Below, one piece after another: positions 1-6,417 of a stretch of 6,417 bases of DNA. Source of the DNA: Blautia sp. (GTDB taxonomy: Bacteria; Bacillota; Clostridia; Lachnospirales; Lachnospiraceae). Each line of letters opens with the position of its first letter. Positions within the stretch are counted from its first letter, which is position 1. The notes beneath the pieces were generated by a model that saw only the letters and a program-made list of their open reading frames with translations, was not told where the DNA came from and ran no database searches. The DNA is taken from contig JAFOJB010000438.1 of assembly GCA_017420455.1 (NCBI GenBank), positions 1 through 6,417 on the forward strand, given 5' to 3'. The position numbers and the translations under genes are program-made.

Positions 1-1356
1 GTAGCTACAGCATCCGCTCAGGTCGAAGGCGCAGCGTTCGAAGATGGCAAAGGCGCGACGATCTGGGATGTTTTCTGCCGCCTGCCCGGTACGATCCGAG
101 ACGGCAATCTGATGGATGTTACCTGCGATCAGTATCACCTGTATGAAAAGGACATAAAGCTCATGTAAGACATGGGTGTCAGGAGCTATCGTTTCTCTTT
201 CTCCTGGGCACGGATCCTTCCGGATGGAACAGGAAAAATCAATGAAAAAGGCCTGGACTACTACCGGCGGCTGATCAGGTGCCTGAAGGACAACGGCATC
301 GTACCCAACGCCACGATGTATCATTGGGATCTTCCCTATGCGCTGCAGGTCAAGGGCGGCTGGGGAAACCGTGACATCGTAGAGTGGTTCAAAGAGTATG
401 CCGCTGTTCTGCTGGACAACTTCGGTAAAGATGTGGATATCTGGGTCACCTTCAACGAACCGATCGCGACCTACGTAGGATACGGCATGGGTTCCTTTGC
501 ACCGGGTCTTGCGGATGAGAAATATGCCCGTCAGGCGCTTCACAATCTGCTGGTTGCTCATGGTGAGGCCGTAAAGCTCTTCCGTGAAAAGAATCTGCCG
601 AACGCGAAAATCGGGATCGTTGTTGATATCTGGCGTCATTACGCCGGCCGCCCCGGCAATGCAGAGGATGAAGCCCTTGTGCTGAAGGGCAACGAGATCG
701 CGGGGTACGGCTGGTTCCTGCACGCGCTGTTTCTGGGTGGTTACTCCGAAGCACTGACGAAATACATGGAAGAAAAAGGCTTTACCCCGAGGATAGAGGA
801 AGGTGATTTCGAGACCATCGCCCGGAAAGTCGATTTTTACGGTCTCAACTTCTATAATGGCATTATTGACAATGCGGAAAAGATGCGTGAGATCGAACAG
901 AAACAGGCTGCAGGCGGAAACTACCAGTCCAGGCCGGAGCAGCATCCGGAGGCAATCTACGATATCCTGCACATGCTGGTTGAAAAATACCATGTGAACG
1001 TACCCATCTATGTCACCGAGAACGGGTACATCCATATCGACGAAGGGGATAAACCCGCAGAATACTTCCTGGATGATCCGGATCGTATCGAATACATCCG
1101 CGATGTATTGCAGTGGATACGCCGGGCGATGGACGACGGCATTGATGTGCGAGGATACTACTGCTGGTCTCTGTTGGACAACTTTGAGTGGAATGCCGGC
1201 TTCACCATGAGATATGGCCTGAACTATACGGATTTCAGGACCCTGGAGCGTATTCCAAAGAAGAGTGCCGGCTGGTACAGCCAGGTGATCGCAGACAACG
1301 GGTTTGATGCAGAGCCGATCGAGCTTAAGGATTCCGTGATCGTGAATGAGGTTTAA
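1..1356 (+). pseudogene. GH1 family beta-glucosidase, 5'-partial, interrupted by an in-frame TAA
   Basis: Frame 1 reads from the window edge to the TAA at 1354-1356 as one glycoside hydrolase family 1 protein (retaining beta-glucosidase type, TIM barrel, probably cytoplasmic). The first codons give the N-terminal family block with QVEGA (about 19-33) and IWDVF; about a dozen N-terminal residues lie outside the window. Codon 56 (166-168) is TAA, where relatives usually have Lys in the LMK-(D/E)-(M/L)-GV block. After it the frame is open for 394 codons. Seen there: YHWDLP, the acid/base motif TFNEP (Glu codon 457-459), the nucleophile motif VTENG (Glu codon 1018-1020), and a C-terminal CWSLLDNFEW. 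The Glu-Trp of NFEW is the pattern of beta-glucosidases acting on unphosphorylated sugars; 6-phospho-beta-glucosidases usually have a Ser/Lys/Tyr phosphate site there. Restart at ATG 172 would give a 394-residue protein lacking the first barrel strand and the glycone-binding Gln, with no good ribosome binding site, so it is probably inactive. Family call is firm; pseudogene status depends on the one codon being real. Confidence 0.88.
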
Positions 1357-1463
1357 AGATGGAGTATTGTTTACCCATTGCTGTCAGAGGATGGCAGAAC
1401 GCGGAGAATACAAGAGTGTAATGGTACACGGTACCTGAATCTCCTGGAAAATAGTGTTACATG

Positions 1464-1488
1464 GGGACGATGACATCAGAACCGTCCC
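1464..1488. repeat. small palindrome, GGGACG / CGTCCC
   Basis: GGGACG (1464-1469) and CGTCCC (1483-1488) form a 6-bp inverted repeat around a 13-nt spacer, extendable by G-T wobble pairs on the outside. It lies between the hydrolase stop and the terminator, outside any gene. No T-run follows, so it is not an intrinsic terminator. It may be a REP-like extragenic palindrome, but only one copy is in the window, so this is a weak call. Confidence 0.35.
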
Positions 1489-1524
1489 TGGTGTTCTTCC
1501 AGTCAGGAGAGTCGACAAACACAC

Positions 1525-1558
1525 AAAAAAGAGCTGTGAATTTTCACAGCCCTTTTTT
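1525..1558. terminator. bidirectional rho-independent terminator between convergent units
   Basis: Six A (1525-1530), then GAGCTGTGA, a short ATTT loop, TCACAGCCC and six T (1553-1558). The 7-bp core GCTGTGA/TCACAGC is perfect. One A-C mismatch separates it from an outer G-C pair, and the A-run pairs with the T-run. Each strand therefore reads as hairpin plus U-tract. It lies about 170 nt after the hydrolase stop (+) and about 100 nt after the last transporter gene (-), the right place to end both transcripts. Confidence 0.92.
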
Positions 1559-1594
1559 CTTTTTACAGTATTCGTCCGGATTCATGATTCCAGT

Positions 1595-1630
1595 GCAAAA
1601 AGACATCATTCCGCTGAACGGTCTTTTTGC
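1595..1630. repeat. perfect 10-bp inverted repeat in the 3' untranslated region of the transporter operon
   Basis: GCAAAAAGAC (1595-1604) is the exact reverse complement of GTCTTTTTGC (1621-1630), with a 16-nt spacer that could itself fold a 3-bp TTC/GAA stem. On the - strand it begins 25 nt after the stop of the last ATPase gene and precedes the terminator at 1525-1558. There is no U-tract beside it, so it is not an ordinary terminator. It could protect the 3' end of the mRNA, be a protein-binding site, or be a relic of a mobile element. Function unknown. Confidence 0.55.
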
Positions 1631-1654
1631 CCCGGATCGCACCACAACATCTGG

Positions 1655-2617
1655 TTACATTGCACCATGGACGTGAAAACACTTCACCACATGATTCTTT
1701 TCCAGAAGGCGGCTTCCGGGCTGCTCTTTGCTGCAGCTGGCGCCGGCCTCTCTGCAGCGGTGGGCGAAGGGGCAGCCGGTATTATCCTCCTTGTCGGAAA
1801 GACTGAAATTTTCCAGCTCGATATGTTTTTTCCCTTTGTCTCCGATAGAAAAAACCGACTCGAGAAGGCGCAGAGTATAGGGGTGGACTGCAGTGTCGGT
1901 CAGATCTTCGCTGTCCATCTCCTCTACCAGATTTCCTGCGTACATGACCGCGATCCGGTCTGCGATACTGCGCACCACGGCCAGATCGTGACCGATAAAC
2001 AGATAGGTGAGCTGCAGCTCCTTCTGCAGGCGCATCAGGAGCTTCAGTACTCCCTCCTGGACAGATACATCCAGCGCCGAAGTAGCTTCATCCAGGATCA
2101 GGAGCCGCGGCTTTATGGAGATGGCCCGGGCAATGACGACCCGCTGCTGCTGTCCGCCGGAGAGCTGGTGCGGCATCCGGTCCAGCAGGGAGGAAGGCAG
2201 CTCCACAAGCTCCAGAAGGCGCTTCGCTTCCGCCGAAGCCTCTTTCCGGGACATCACCCCGTGAAAGACCAGCCCTTCTTCCAGAAAAGTACCGACGGGC
2301 ATTCTGGGACTGAATACCCCGTAAGGATCCTGGAAGACCATCTGTACTTTGCTGAATACCCGTTTCTTATGCTCTTTTTCGGGAATGTGGGTGATATCGT
2401 CCCCATCCAGGAGAATACTCCCCCCGGTCGCTTCCGTCAGCTTCGTGATCATCCGGGCGATGGTGCTTTTTCCGCACCCGCTTTCTCCGACCAGGCCAAG
2501 GCTTGCTCCCTGAGGAACAGAGAAAGAGACATCCCGCACCGCATAAAAGTCTCTGCCCCCCGGCATGGAAAAGGCTTTGGTGAGATTCCTGATTTCTAAT
2601 ACTGGTGTGCCGCTCAT
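1655..2617 (-). CDS. ABC transporter ATP-binding protein, DppF/OppF/NikE type
   Basis: A 320-residue cytoplasmic ATPase, one of two energising a peptide/nickel-family importer. In order: Walker A GESGCGKST (44-52), Q-loop FQDPYG with Gln96, signature LSGGQQQR (152-159), Walker B LLILDE (172-177), and H-loop His210 in GHD. The C-terminal oligopeptide-transporter extension carries HPYT and four cysteines (Cys282, 288, 295, 313) in the CPFxxRC pattern, which in characterised DppD-type ATPases can hold an iron-sulfur cluster. Length is normal for the family. The chosen start, ATG at 2617-2615, sits in an ATGA overlap with the stop of the preceding ATPase gene, behind an AAAGGAG about 11 nt upstream. 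Longer reading from 2728 would add 37 residues with no family similarity and overlap the neighbour by over 100 bp. It is the last gene of the operon; the terminator at 1525-1558 follows. All ATPase motifs are intact. Confidence 0.95.
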   Translation of the reverse strand: MSGTPVLEIRNLTKAFSMPGGRDFYAVRDVSFSVPQGASLGLVGESGCGKSTIARMITKLTEATGGSILLDGDDITHIPEKEHKKRVFSKVQMVFQDPYGVFSPRMPVGTFLEEGLVFHGVMSRKEASAEAKRLLELVELPSSLLDRMPHQLSGGQQQRVVIARAISIKPRLLILDEATSALDVSVQEGVLKLLMRLQKELQLTYLFIGHDLAVVRSIADRIAVMYAGNLVEEMDSEDLTDTAVHPYTLRLLESVFSIGDKGKKHIELENFSLSDKEDNTGCPFAHRCREAGASCSKEQPGSRLLEKNHVVKCFHVHGAM

Positions 2618-3417
2618 ATCGCTGCCGTCTCCTTTATCCGGATATCCCCAAGTCCGATCACGGAATGGAGCAGTTTTTTCGTATAGTCGGTTCTGGGACT
2701 GCCGATGACCTCCTCTGTTCGTCCCCATTCGACAAGCTTTCCCTGCTGCATGACGCCGATATAATCCGACATATAGGCAGCGACACTCATGTTATGGGTG
2801 ACGATCAGGAGTGTAGTTCCGTACTTTTTGCGCAGGTCCAGCATCTGGCGTACCACCTGCGCCTGGACTGTCACATCCAGAGCGCTGGTGGGCTCGTCCC
2901 CCAGGAGGAGCTTGGGTTTCAGACTCATGGCCATGGCAATTCCAACACGCTGGCGCATGCCGCCGGAAAGTTCAAAGGGGTAGGAATGGAGCACACGTCT
3001 GGTGTCCGGCAGATGCACTCTCTGCAGATAATCTTCCTCAATCCGGTGCATTTCTTCCTTCCCGCAGTCCAGATGATAACGAAGGAAGGAATCGAACTGA
3101 TGACCTACCCGGGAGATCGGGTTCATATATCTGCCTGTATCCTGGAAGATCATGGCCACCTGTTCACCCCGCATTTTCAGAAGCTCCGTCCTGCTCATGG
3201 AAGCGATATCCTTCCCGTACAGAAGGATCCTCCCCTTTGTCACCGCTCCGGGCGACGGAAGCCCCAGAATTCCATGCAGAACCGTGGATTTCCCGCTTCC
3301 GCTCTCGCCTACGATGCAGGCGATTTCCCCTTCCTGCAGTGAGAAGGAGACATGATCGGCCGCATTGTGTTCGCCATCGTATGTCACACTGTAATTCTCT
3401 ACCTTTAATATTTCCAT
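2614..3417 (-). CDS. ABC transporter ATP-binding protein, DppD/OppD/NikD type
   Basis: A 267-residue ATPase partnering the following one, presumably as a heterodimer under the permease pair. Motifs seen: Walker A GESGSGKST (37-45), Q-loop Gln92 in IFQDTGRYMNP, signature LSGGMRQR (150-157), Walker B LLLGDE (170-175) and His208 in VTHN. It is shorter than typical DppD/OppD (about 320-340) and ends soon after the DYTKKLL block, without the cysteine-rich C-terminal extension; NikD-like proteins are similarly short. The segment after the Q-loop differs from the frequent FQDPMTSLNP of dipeptide ATPases. Start ATG 3417-3415 lies 7 bp after the TAA of the binding protein gene. No good Shine-Dalgarno is visible there (A-rich AATTAAAAAG), so translation probably depends on coupling to the upstream gene. 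Its TGA overlaps the next start by 4 bp. Substrate specificity cannot be read from an ATPase. Confidence 0.94.
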   Translation of the reverse strand: MEILKVENYSVTYDGEHNAADHVSFSLQEGEIACIVGESGSGKSTVLHGILGLPSPGAVTKGRILLYGKDIASMSRTELLKMRGEQVAMIFQDTGRYMNPISRVGHQFDSFLRYHLDCGKEEMHRIEEDYLQRVHLPDTRRVLHSYPFELSGGMRQRVGIAMAMSLKPKLLLGDEPTSALDVTVQAQVVRQMLDLRKKYGTTLLIVTHNMSVAAYMSDYIGVMQQGKLVEWGRTEEVIGSPRTDYTKKLLHSVIGLGDIRIKETAAI

Positions 3418-3424
3418 ATACTTT

Positions 3425-4951
3425 TTAATTCATGGTAATTCCATTGTCCAGGAAGTAGTAGTCGATGGGATACGGTTTTACATTGGAAACCTTATCGTTG
3501 GCCACGACGAAGTTGGTTTCGCCTACCACGAAGACAGCCGTACAGTCCTCCAGGAGCACTTTTTCGATCTCGATCGTCACATTCTGACGCTCTGTGACAT
3601 CTGTGGTCCGGGCGAGCTTGTCCGCAAGGGCATCCAGATCCGGATTGCTGTAATGACCTCCGTTGTTGGCAGCGCCGGTCTTGAACTGAGAATCGACGAA
3701 CCACTGCGGATCTCCGGTAGAGAGCACCTGCCAGTTTGTCACAACGATATCAAAGGTAGTCTGGCCCTGAGTCATCTCCATGATGCTGTCCACCAGGTTC
3801 AGCTGCAGGTCGATACCGGTGTTCTTCGCCATGGCCTGGATGGCTTCCAGCATGACAGTATAGTTTGCGTTGGCATAGTTGATGGTCAGGGAGAGGGCTT
3901 TTCCGTCTTTCTCGACAATGCCGTCTCCGTCGGTATCCGCAAAACCGGCTTCTTCAAGAAGAGCAGCTGCCTCTTCCGGGTTATAGGACTGTTTATCCAG
4001 TTCATCATATCCGTAAGGAGAGCTGGAGGGATACGGAGCCCCGGCTACACCTACGGATTCGCCGAGGATGGTGACCAGCGCGTCATAGTTGATGCTGTCC
4101 GCGATGGCTTTCCGCACGTTCCGGTCAGCGAGGAATTCGTTCATGTAATTGAAGACCATGATCCGGGTCCTGGCGCCGAGGGTCTTGAAGATCTGATATT
4201 TGGGATCTGCCTCCAGGATCTTCAGGTCTGTGTCCGCTACACGCTGTCCAAGATCGATCTCTCCGGACTGGAGCAGAAGGCTTCTGGTATTGTCGTCTGC
4301 CACACATTTTACGGTGACAGTATCGATGGAGGAAGCTCCGTTCCAGTAGTCGTCGTAGCTTTCCATTTCGATGAAGGTATCCACTTCAAAATCCTTTACC
4401 ATGAAAGGACCGGTGGCGATGGGCTGGCTCTCGAAATCGGTACCGGCGTCCACATCGATGACAGAGAACAGAGGCTCTGTGATGGAAGCAAGAAATGCGG
4501 CGTTCAGATCGGAGGTGTGGAAGATGACATTTTGTCCGTCTGCCTCAATGGACTCAATATGGGAAGAAGTCACGGCACGGTCCTGGAGTTCCATTGCCCG
4601 CTCAAAGGATTTTTTTACCGCTTCGCCATCTACGGCTTTTCCGTTGTGGAAGGCAGCGCCTTCGCGGATATGCAGATTCCAGGTGGTTTCGTCGGTCTGT
4701 TCCCAGCTGTCTGCCAGGAGCGGGACCAGTTCATAATTTTCGTTTACGGTTACCAGTGTTTCTGTGATGCCTGCACGGCTGGTGGTCCATCCATCGTACT
4801 CCTTGTGGGGATCGAGGCTGGTTCCGAACCAGTAAAGAGCGGCGTTAAGATGTACTTCATCTGCAGCCTGGACTGTTGCGGCGGTGCCTCCCAGAAGAGA
4901 GGCGCACATTGCGGTAGTAAGCAGGATCGCGGTTATTCTGTTTCCAGCCAT
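3425..4951 (-). CDS. extracellular solute-binding protein, family 5 (DppA/OppA/NikA type)
   Basis: A 508-residue exported binding protein that captures the solute for the importer. Residues 1-30 form a signal peptide: short n-region with Arg5, hydrophobic stretch ITAILLTTAMCASLL, and a VQA-AD cleavage-like site near 29-30. Cys16 is preceded by T-A-M, a poor lipobox (Ala, Gly or Ser expected before Cys). The mature part has family 5 blocks: LADSWEQTDETTW (79-91), IREGAAFHNGK (95-105), ATGPF (179-183), DDYWNG (200-205), LLLQSGEIDLG (225-235), NVRKAIADSI (278-287), and a GDPQWF loop (413-418) near where family members contact ligand. An acidic DTDGDGIVE loop (339-347) resembles a calcium-binding loop and is common in Gram-positive relatives. 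Start ATG 4951-4949 has AAGGAGG 11 nt upstream; an in-frame stop further up excludes a much longer form. The gene overlaps the end of the permease C gene by 19 bp. Ligand (peptide, nickel or other metal chelate, oligosaccharide) is not decidable. Confidence 0.95.
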   Translation of the reverse strand: MAGNRITAILLTTAMCASLLGGTAATVQAADEVHLNAALYWFGTSLDPHKEYDGWTTSRAGITETLVTVNENYELVPLLADSWEQTDETTWNLHIREGAAFHNGKAVDGEAVKKSFERAMELQDRAVTSSHIESIEADGQNVIFHTSDLNAAFLASITEPLFSVIDVDAGTDFESQPIATGPFMVKDFEVDTFIEMESYDDYWNGASSIDTVTVKCVADDNTRSLLLQSGEIDLGQRVADTDLKILEADPKYQIFKTLGARTRIMVFNYMNEFLADRNVRKAIADSINYDALVTILGESVGVAGAPYPSSSPYGYDELDKQSYNPEEAAALLEEAGFADTDGDGIVEKDGKALSLTINYANANYTVMLEAIQAMAKNTGIDLQLNLVDSIMEMTQGQTTFDIVVTNWQVLSTGDPQWFVDSQFKTGAANNGGHYSNPDLDALADKLARTTDVTERQNVTIEIEKVLLEDCTAVFVVGETNFVVANDKVSNVKPYPIDYYFLDNGITMN

Positions 4952-5811
4952 TTTTTCAGTTTCCTCCTTTTTCTCTTAGCTTTTTCATAGCGTGGATCCA
5001 ATATATCTCTTAAACTGTCTCCCAACAGGTTAAAGATAACGACATTCAGCACAATGGCAAGACCCGGATACAGGATCAGCCACGGCGCGGCCTGGATATA
5101 CTGTCTGCCCTGGCTCAGCATAAATCCCCACTCCGGTGCAGGAGGCTGGGAGGAAAGGCCCAGAAGGGAAAGGCCGCTGAGGGTTAACAGATTTGCCCCG
5201 ATATCCTGGGTGATATTCACCAGCAGATACGGCATGATGTTCGGTACGATGGTCCTGTGGATCAGCATCCCTCTGGAGAGGCCGCCCAGTCTTGCCTCCT
5301 CTGTAAAGGTATTTTCTTTTATGGACATGACCAGGGCCCGGGTGACCCGCATGTATTCGGTCCATCCCACCAGGCACATGGCAATGATCGTGTTTTTCAG
5401 CCCCTGTCCCAGCACACTTACCAGAGCGATGACGAAAACAGTGGAAGGAATCGCCACCACAATATCCGTAAAGCGGGAAAGAAGGGTATCCACCCATCCG
5501 CCAACATATCCGGCGGTGATGCCCATGACGATCCCGAAAAGAGCGGTGACCGCCACCACCACAAATACCACCAGCATGGAGGTCCGTCCGCCCCAGATCA
5601 GCCGGGAAAGAATACAGCGCCCCAGCTGGTCCGTTCCCAGAGGATACTCTTTGCTGTAAGGAATCATGAAATTGGCGAAATCGTCCTGCAGCGGGTCGTG
5701 AGGCGCGGTCCAGGGTGCCAGTACGGGAATCAGGATCAGGATAATGGCGAGGATGAGAAGGATCATAAACTGCGGTGTTTTCAGTGCTTTTTTTACGATA
5801 TACTTATTCAT
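4933..5811 (-). CDS. ABC transporter permease, DppC/OppC/NikC type
   Basis: A 292-residue inner-membrane permease forming half of the channel. An N-terminal membrane segment (about 15-34) is followed by an extracellular stretch with HDPL and the family motif LGTDQLGRCILSRLIWGGR (58-76). A group of hydrophobic segments follows (about 78-100, 115-135, 140-150, 195-220, 243-264). The cytoplasmic coupling loop EEARLGGLSRG (171-181) plus the downstream IVPNIMP (188-194) is the EAA motif that docks on an ATPase. The protein ends with the family block DSLRDILDPR followed by a very basic tail (276-287). Length is normal. ATG 5811-5809 starts 4 bp after the TAA of permease B, with GGGGAAA about 7 nt upstream as a modest ribosome binding site. 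Its last codons overlap the binding protein gene by 19 bp and contain that gene's Shine-Dalgarno, which may partly explain the basic tail. Confidence 0.95.
   Translation of the reverse strand: MNKYIVKKALKTPQFMILLILAIILILIPVLAPWTAPHDPLQDDFANFMIPYSKEYPLGTDQLGRCILSRLIWGGRTSMLVVFVVVAVTALFGIVMGITAGYVGGWVDTLLSRFTDIVVAIPSTVFVIALVSVLGQGLKNTIIAMCLVGWTEYMRVTRALVMSIKENTFTEEARLGGLSRGMLIHRTIVPNIMPYLLVNITQDIGANLLTLSGLSLLGLSSQPPAPEWGFMLSQGRQYIQAAPWLILYPGLAIVLNVVIFNLLGDSLRDILDPRYEKAKRKRRKLKKWLETE
4963..4969 (-). promoter_or_regulatory. strong Shine-Dalgarno for the solute-binding protein, inside the permease C coding end
   Basis: On the - strand AAGGAGG lies 11 nt before the ATG at 4951-4949. It is the best ribosome binding site in the window and falls within the Lys/Arg-rich C-terminal codons of permease C. 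It fixes the start of the binding protein gene and fits a need to make much more binding protein than permease. Confidence 0.85.
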
Positions 5812-5815
5812 GGCT

Positions 5816-6417
5816 TTATTTCCCCGTCAGGCGGATCCTTGGATCCAGCACTCCATAGAGCAGATCTACGAGCAGATTGATGAACACATAGATAAATGCC
5901 ATCCAGAGGACATACCCCTGAATGATGGGGTAATCCTGTACGGACACGGCTTTCACGGCCATCATCCCCACACCCTGCCATTCAAAAATGGTTTCTACGA
6001 TGGTGGCGCCGCCCATCAGATGGCCGATGGACATTCCGAACATGGTGACCACTGCCAGCAGAGAGTTTGGAAGCACCTGTTTCAGGATGACATGGCTCCT
6101 GGGAATTCCTTTTGCGACAGCACCGGACAGATAATCTTTATTCATCTCTTCCAGCATGCTCCCACGGATCCTGCGGATATAGACAGAGCTCATCCAGAAG
6201 GTGAGAGTCATGGCCGGCAGGATCAGGTGGATCAGATCGCCGCTGCCGATGATCGGGAGCAGGTGCAGCTTTACGCCGAACAGGAACATGAGCAGGGTCC
6301 CTACCCAGAAGCTGGGCATCGAAACTCCCAGGAAGGAAATGAACCGAAGCAGATAGTCGATCCATTTATTCTGGAAGACCGCCGTGATGATCCCCAGGGG
6401 CACTGCCAGCAGGATCA
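5816..6417 (-). CDS. ABC transporter permease, DppB/OppB/NikB type (5'-partial)
   Basis: The C-terminal 200 residues or so of the second channel subunit; the gene runs off the right edge, so about 110 N-terminal residues and the start are missing. The frame stays open to the last base, and a GTG at 6403-6401 is an internal Val in the family block LAVPLGIITA, not a start. Seen after it: GVSMPSFWVG, the IRRIRGSMLEEMNKDYL block, the coupling-loop (EAA) motif GAVAKGIPRSHVILKQVLPN, GATIVETIFEWQGVG, and the ending YGVLDPRIRL, all standard for the B-type permease of this family. About four hydrophobic segments are visible. The TAA at 5818-5816 is 4 bp before the next start. It is the first operon gene visible here; promoter and any upstream genes lie outside. 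Confidence 0.94.
   Translation of the reverse strand, partial: ILLAVPLGIITAVFQNKWIDYLLRFISFLGVSMPSFWVGTLLMFLFGVKLHLLPIIGSGDLIHLILPAMTLTFWMSSVYIRRIRGSMLEEMNKDYLSGAVAKGIPRSHVILKQVLPNSLLAVVTMFGMSIGHLMGGATIVETIFEWQGVGMMAVKAVSVQDYPIIQGYVLWMAFIYVFINLLVDLLYGVLDPRIRLTGK

Larger units (their letters stand above)
1357..1654. other. convergent intergenic region without a supported gene
   Basis: About 298 bp between the hydrolase stop and the stop of the last ATPase gene. Apart from the terminator and the two inverted repeats listed separately, I see only very short hairpins (CTGTCA/TGGCAG at 1381-1397 with one wobble pair, GGTAC/GTACC at 1423-1435) and no open frame with a ribosome binding site or family similarity. 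No tRNA-like fold was recognised. Confidence 0.7.

Noticed and set aside
172..1356. The hydrolase as an intact 394-residue gene starting at ATG 172
   Set aside because: Conserved GH1 sequence continues in the same frame upstream of the TAA, so this ATG is an internal Met. The shortened product would lack the N-terminal strand and the glycone-binding Gln.
1359..1421. A 20-codon frame just after the hydrolase stop
   Set aside because: No ribosome binding site, no recognisable peptide and a length expected by chance.
1381..1435. Two short hairpins (CTGTCA/TGGCAG and GGTAC/GTACC) after the hydrolase
   Set aside because: Stems of five or six pairs without a T-run are expected by chance; the real terminator lies at 1525-1558.
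1454..2599. A 381-codon + strand open frame running across the intergenic region into the last ATPase gene
   Set aside because: It reads through the bidirectional terminator and lies opposite a well-supported ATPase; no domain or ribosome binding site.
1655..2728. A longer start for the last ATPase at 2728
   Set aside because: The extra 37 residues match nothing in the family and overlap the preceding ATPase gene by over 100 bp; the ATGA junction at 2617 is far more likely.
3653..4990. A 445-codon open frame on the + strand opposite the binding protein gene
   Set aside because: It is fully antisense to a clear family 5 binding protein, shows no recognisable domain, and is explained by codon bias of the real gene leaving the opposite frame open.
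5816..6403. Permease B starting at the GTG at 6403
   Set aside because: The frame continues to the window edge with family sequence (ILLAV before PLGII), and B-type permeases have about 110 more N-terminal residues.
1..6417. CRISPR arrays, tRNA or rRNA genes, phage or transposase genes
   Set aside because: None seen: no regularly spaced repeats, no tRNA-like folds and no integrase or transposase motifs in any frame.

Overview
The window looks like a piece of a Clostridia (Bacillota) chromosome, most plausibly a gut or rumen Lachnospiraceae-type organism. This is inferred from moderate GC, AGGAGG-type ribosome binding sites, tightly packed genes and the protein families present; no phylogenetic marker gene is present. 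Stop usage (TAA and TGA both terminate clear genes) fits the ordinary bacterial code.

Left part (1-1356, + strand): a family 1 glycoside hydrolase (beta-glucosidase type) that enters from outside the window. Both catalytic motifs and the glycone-binding residues are present, but one in-frame TAA at 166-168 interrupts a highly conserved stretch, so as read here the gene is a nonsense-interrupted pseudogene (or carries a sequencing error).

Middle (1357-1654): a gene-free convergent intergenic region of about 300 bp. It holds a bidirectional rho-independent terminator (1525-1558), a perfect 10-bp inverted repeat (1595-1604 / 1621-1630) and a small GGGACG/CGTCCC palindrome (1464-1488).

Right part (1655-6417, - strand): five co-directional genes of a peptide/nickel-type (Dpp/Opp/Nik) ABC importer, in transcription order permease B (truncated by the window edge), permease C, solute-binding protein, ATPase D, ATPase F. 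Junctions are +4 bp, -19 bp, +7 bp and -4 bp, so they form one operon with translational coupling. The binding protein would capture the solute outside the membrane, the two permeases form the channel and the two ATPases drive import. The substrate cannot be fixed from sequence (peptide, metal chelate or oligosaccharide are all possible). The operon promoter is beyond the right edge.

No wholly new system is evident. The points most worth a second look are the single nonsense codon in the hydrolase, the apparent lack of a lipobox in the binding protein, the uneven translation signals within the operon, and the unexplained inverted repeats in the intergenic region.
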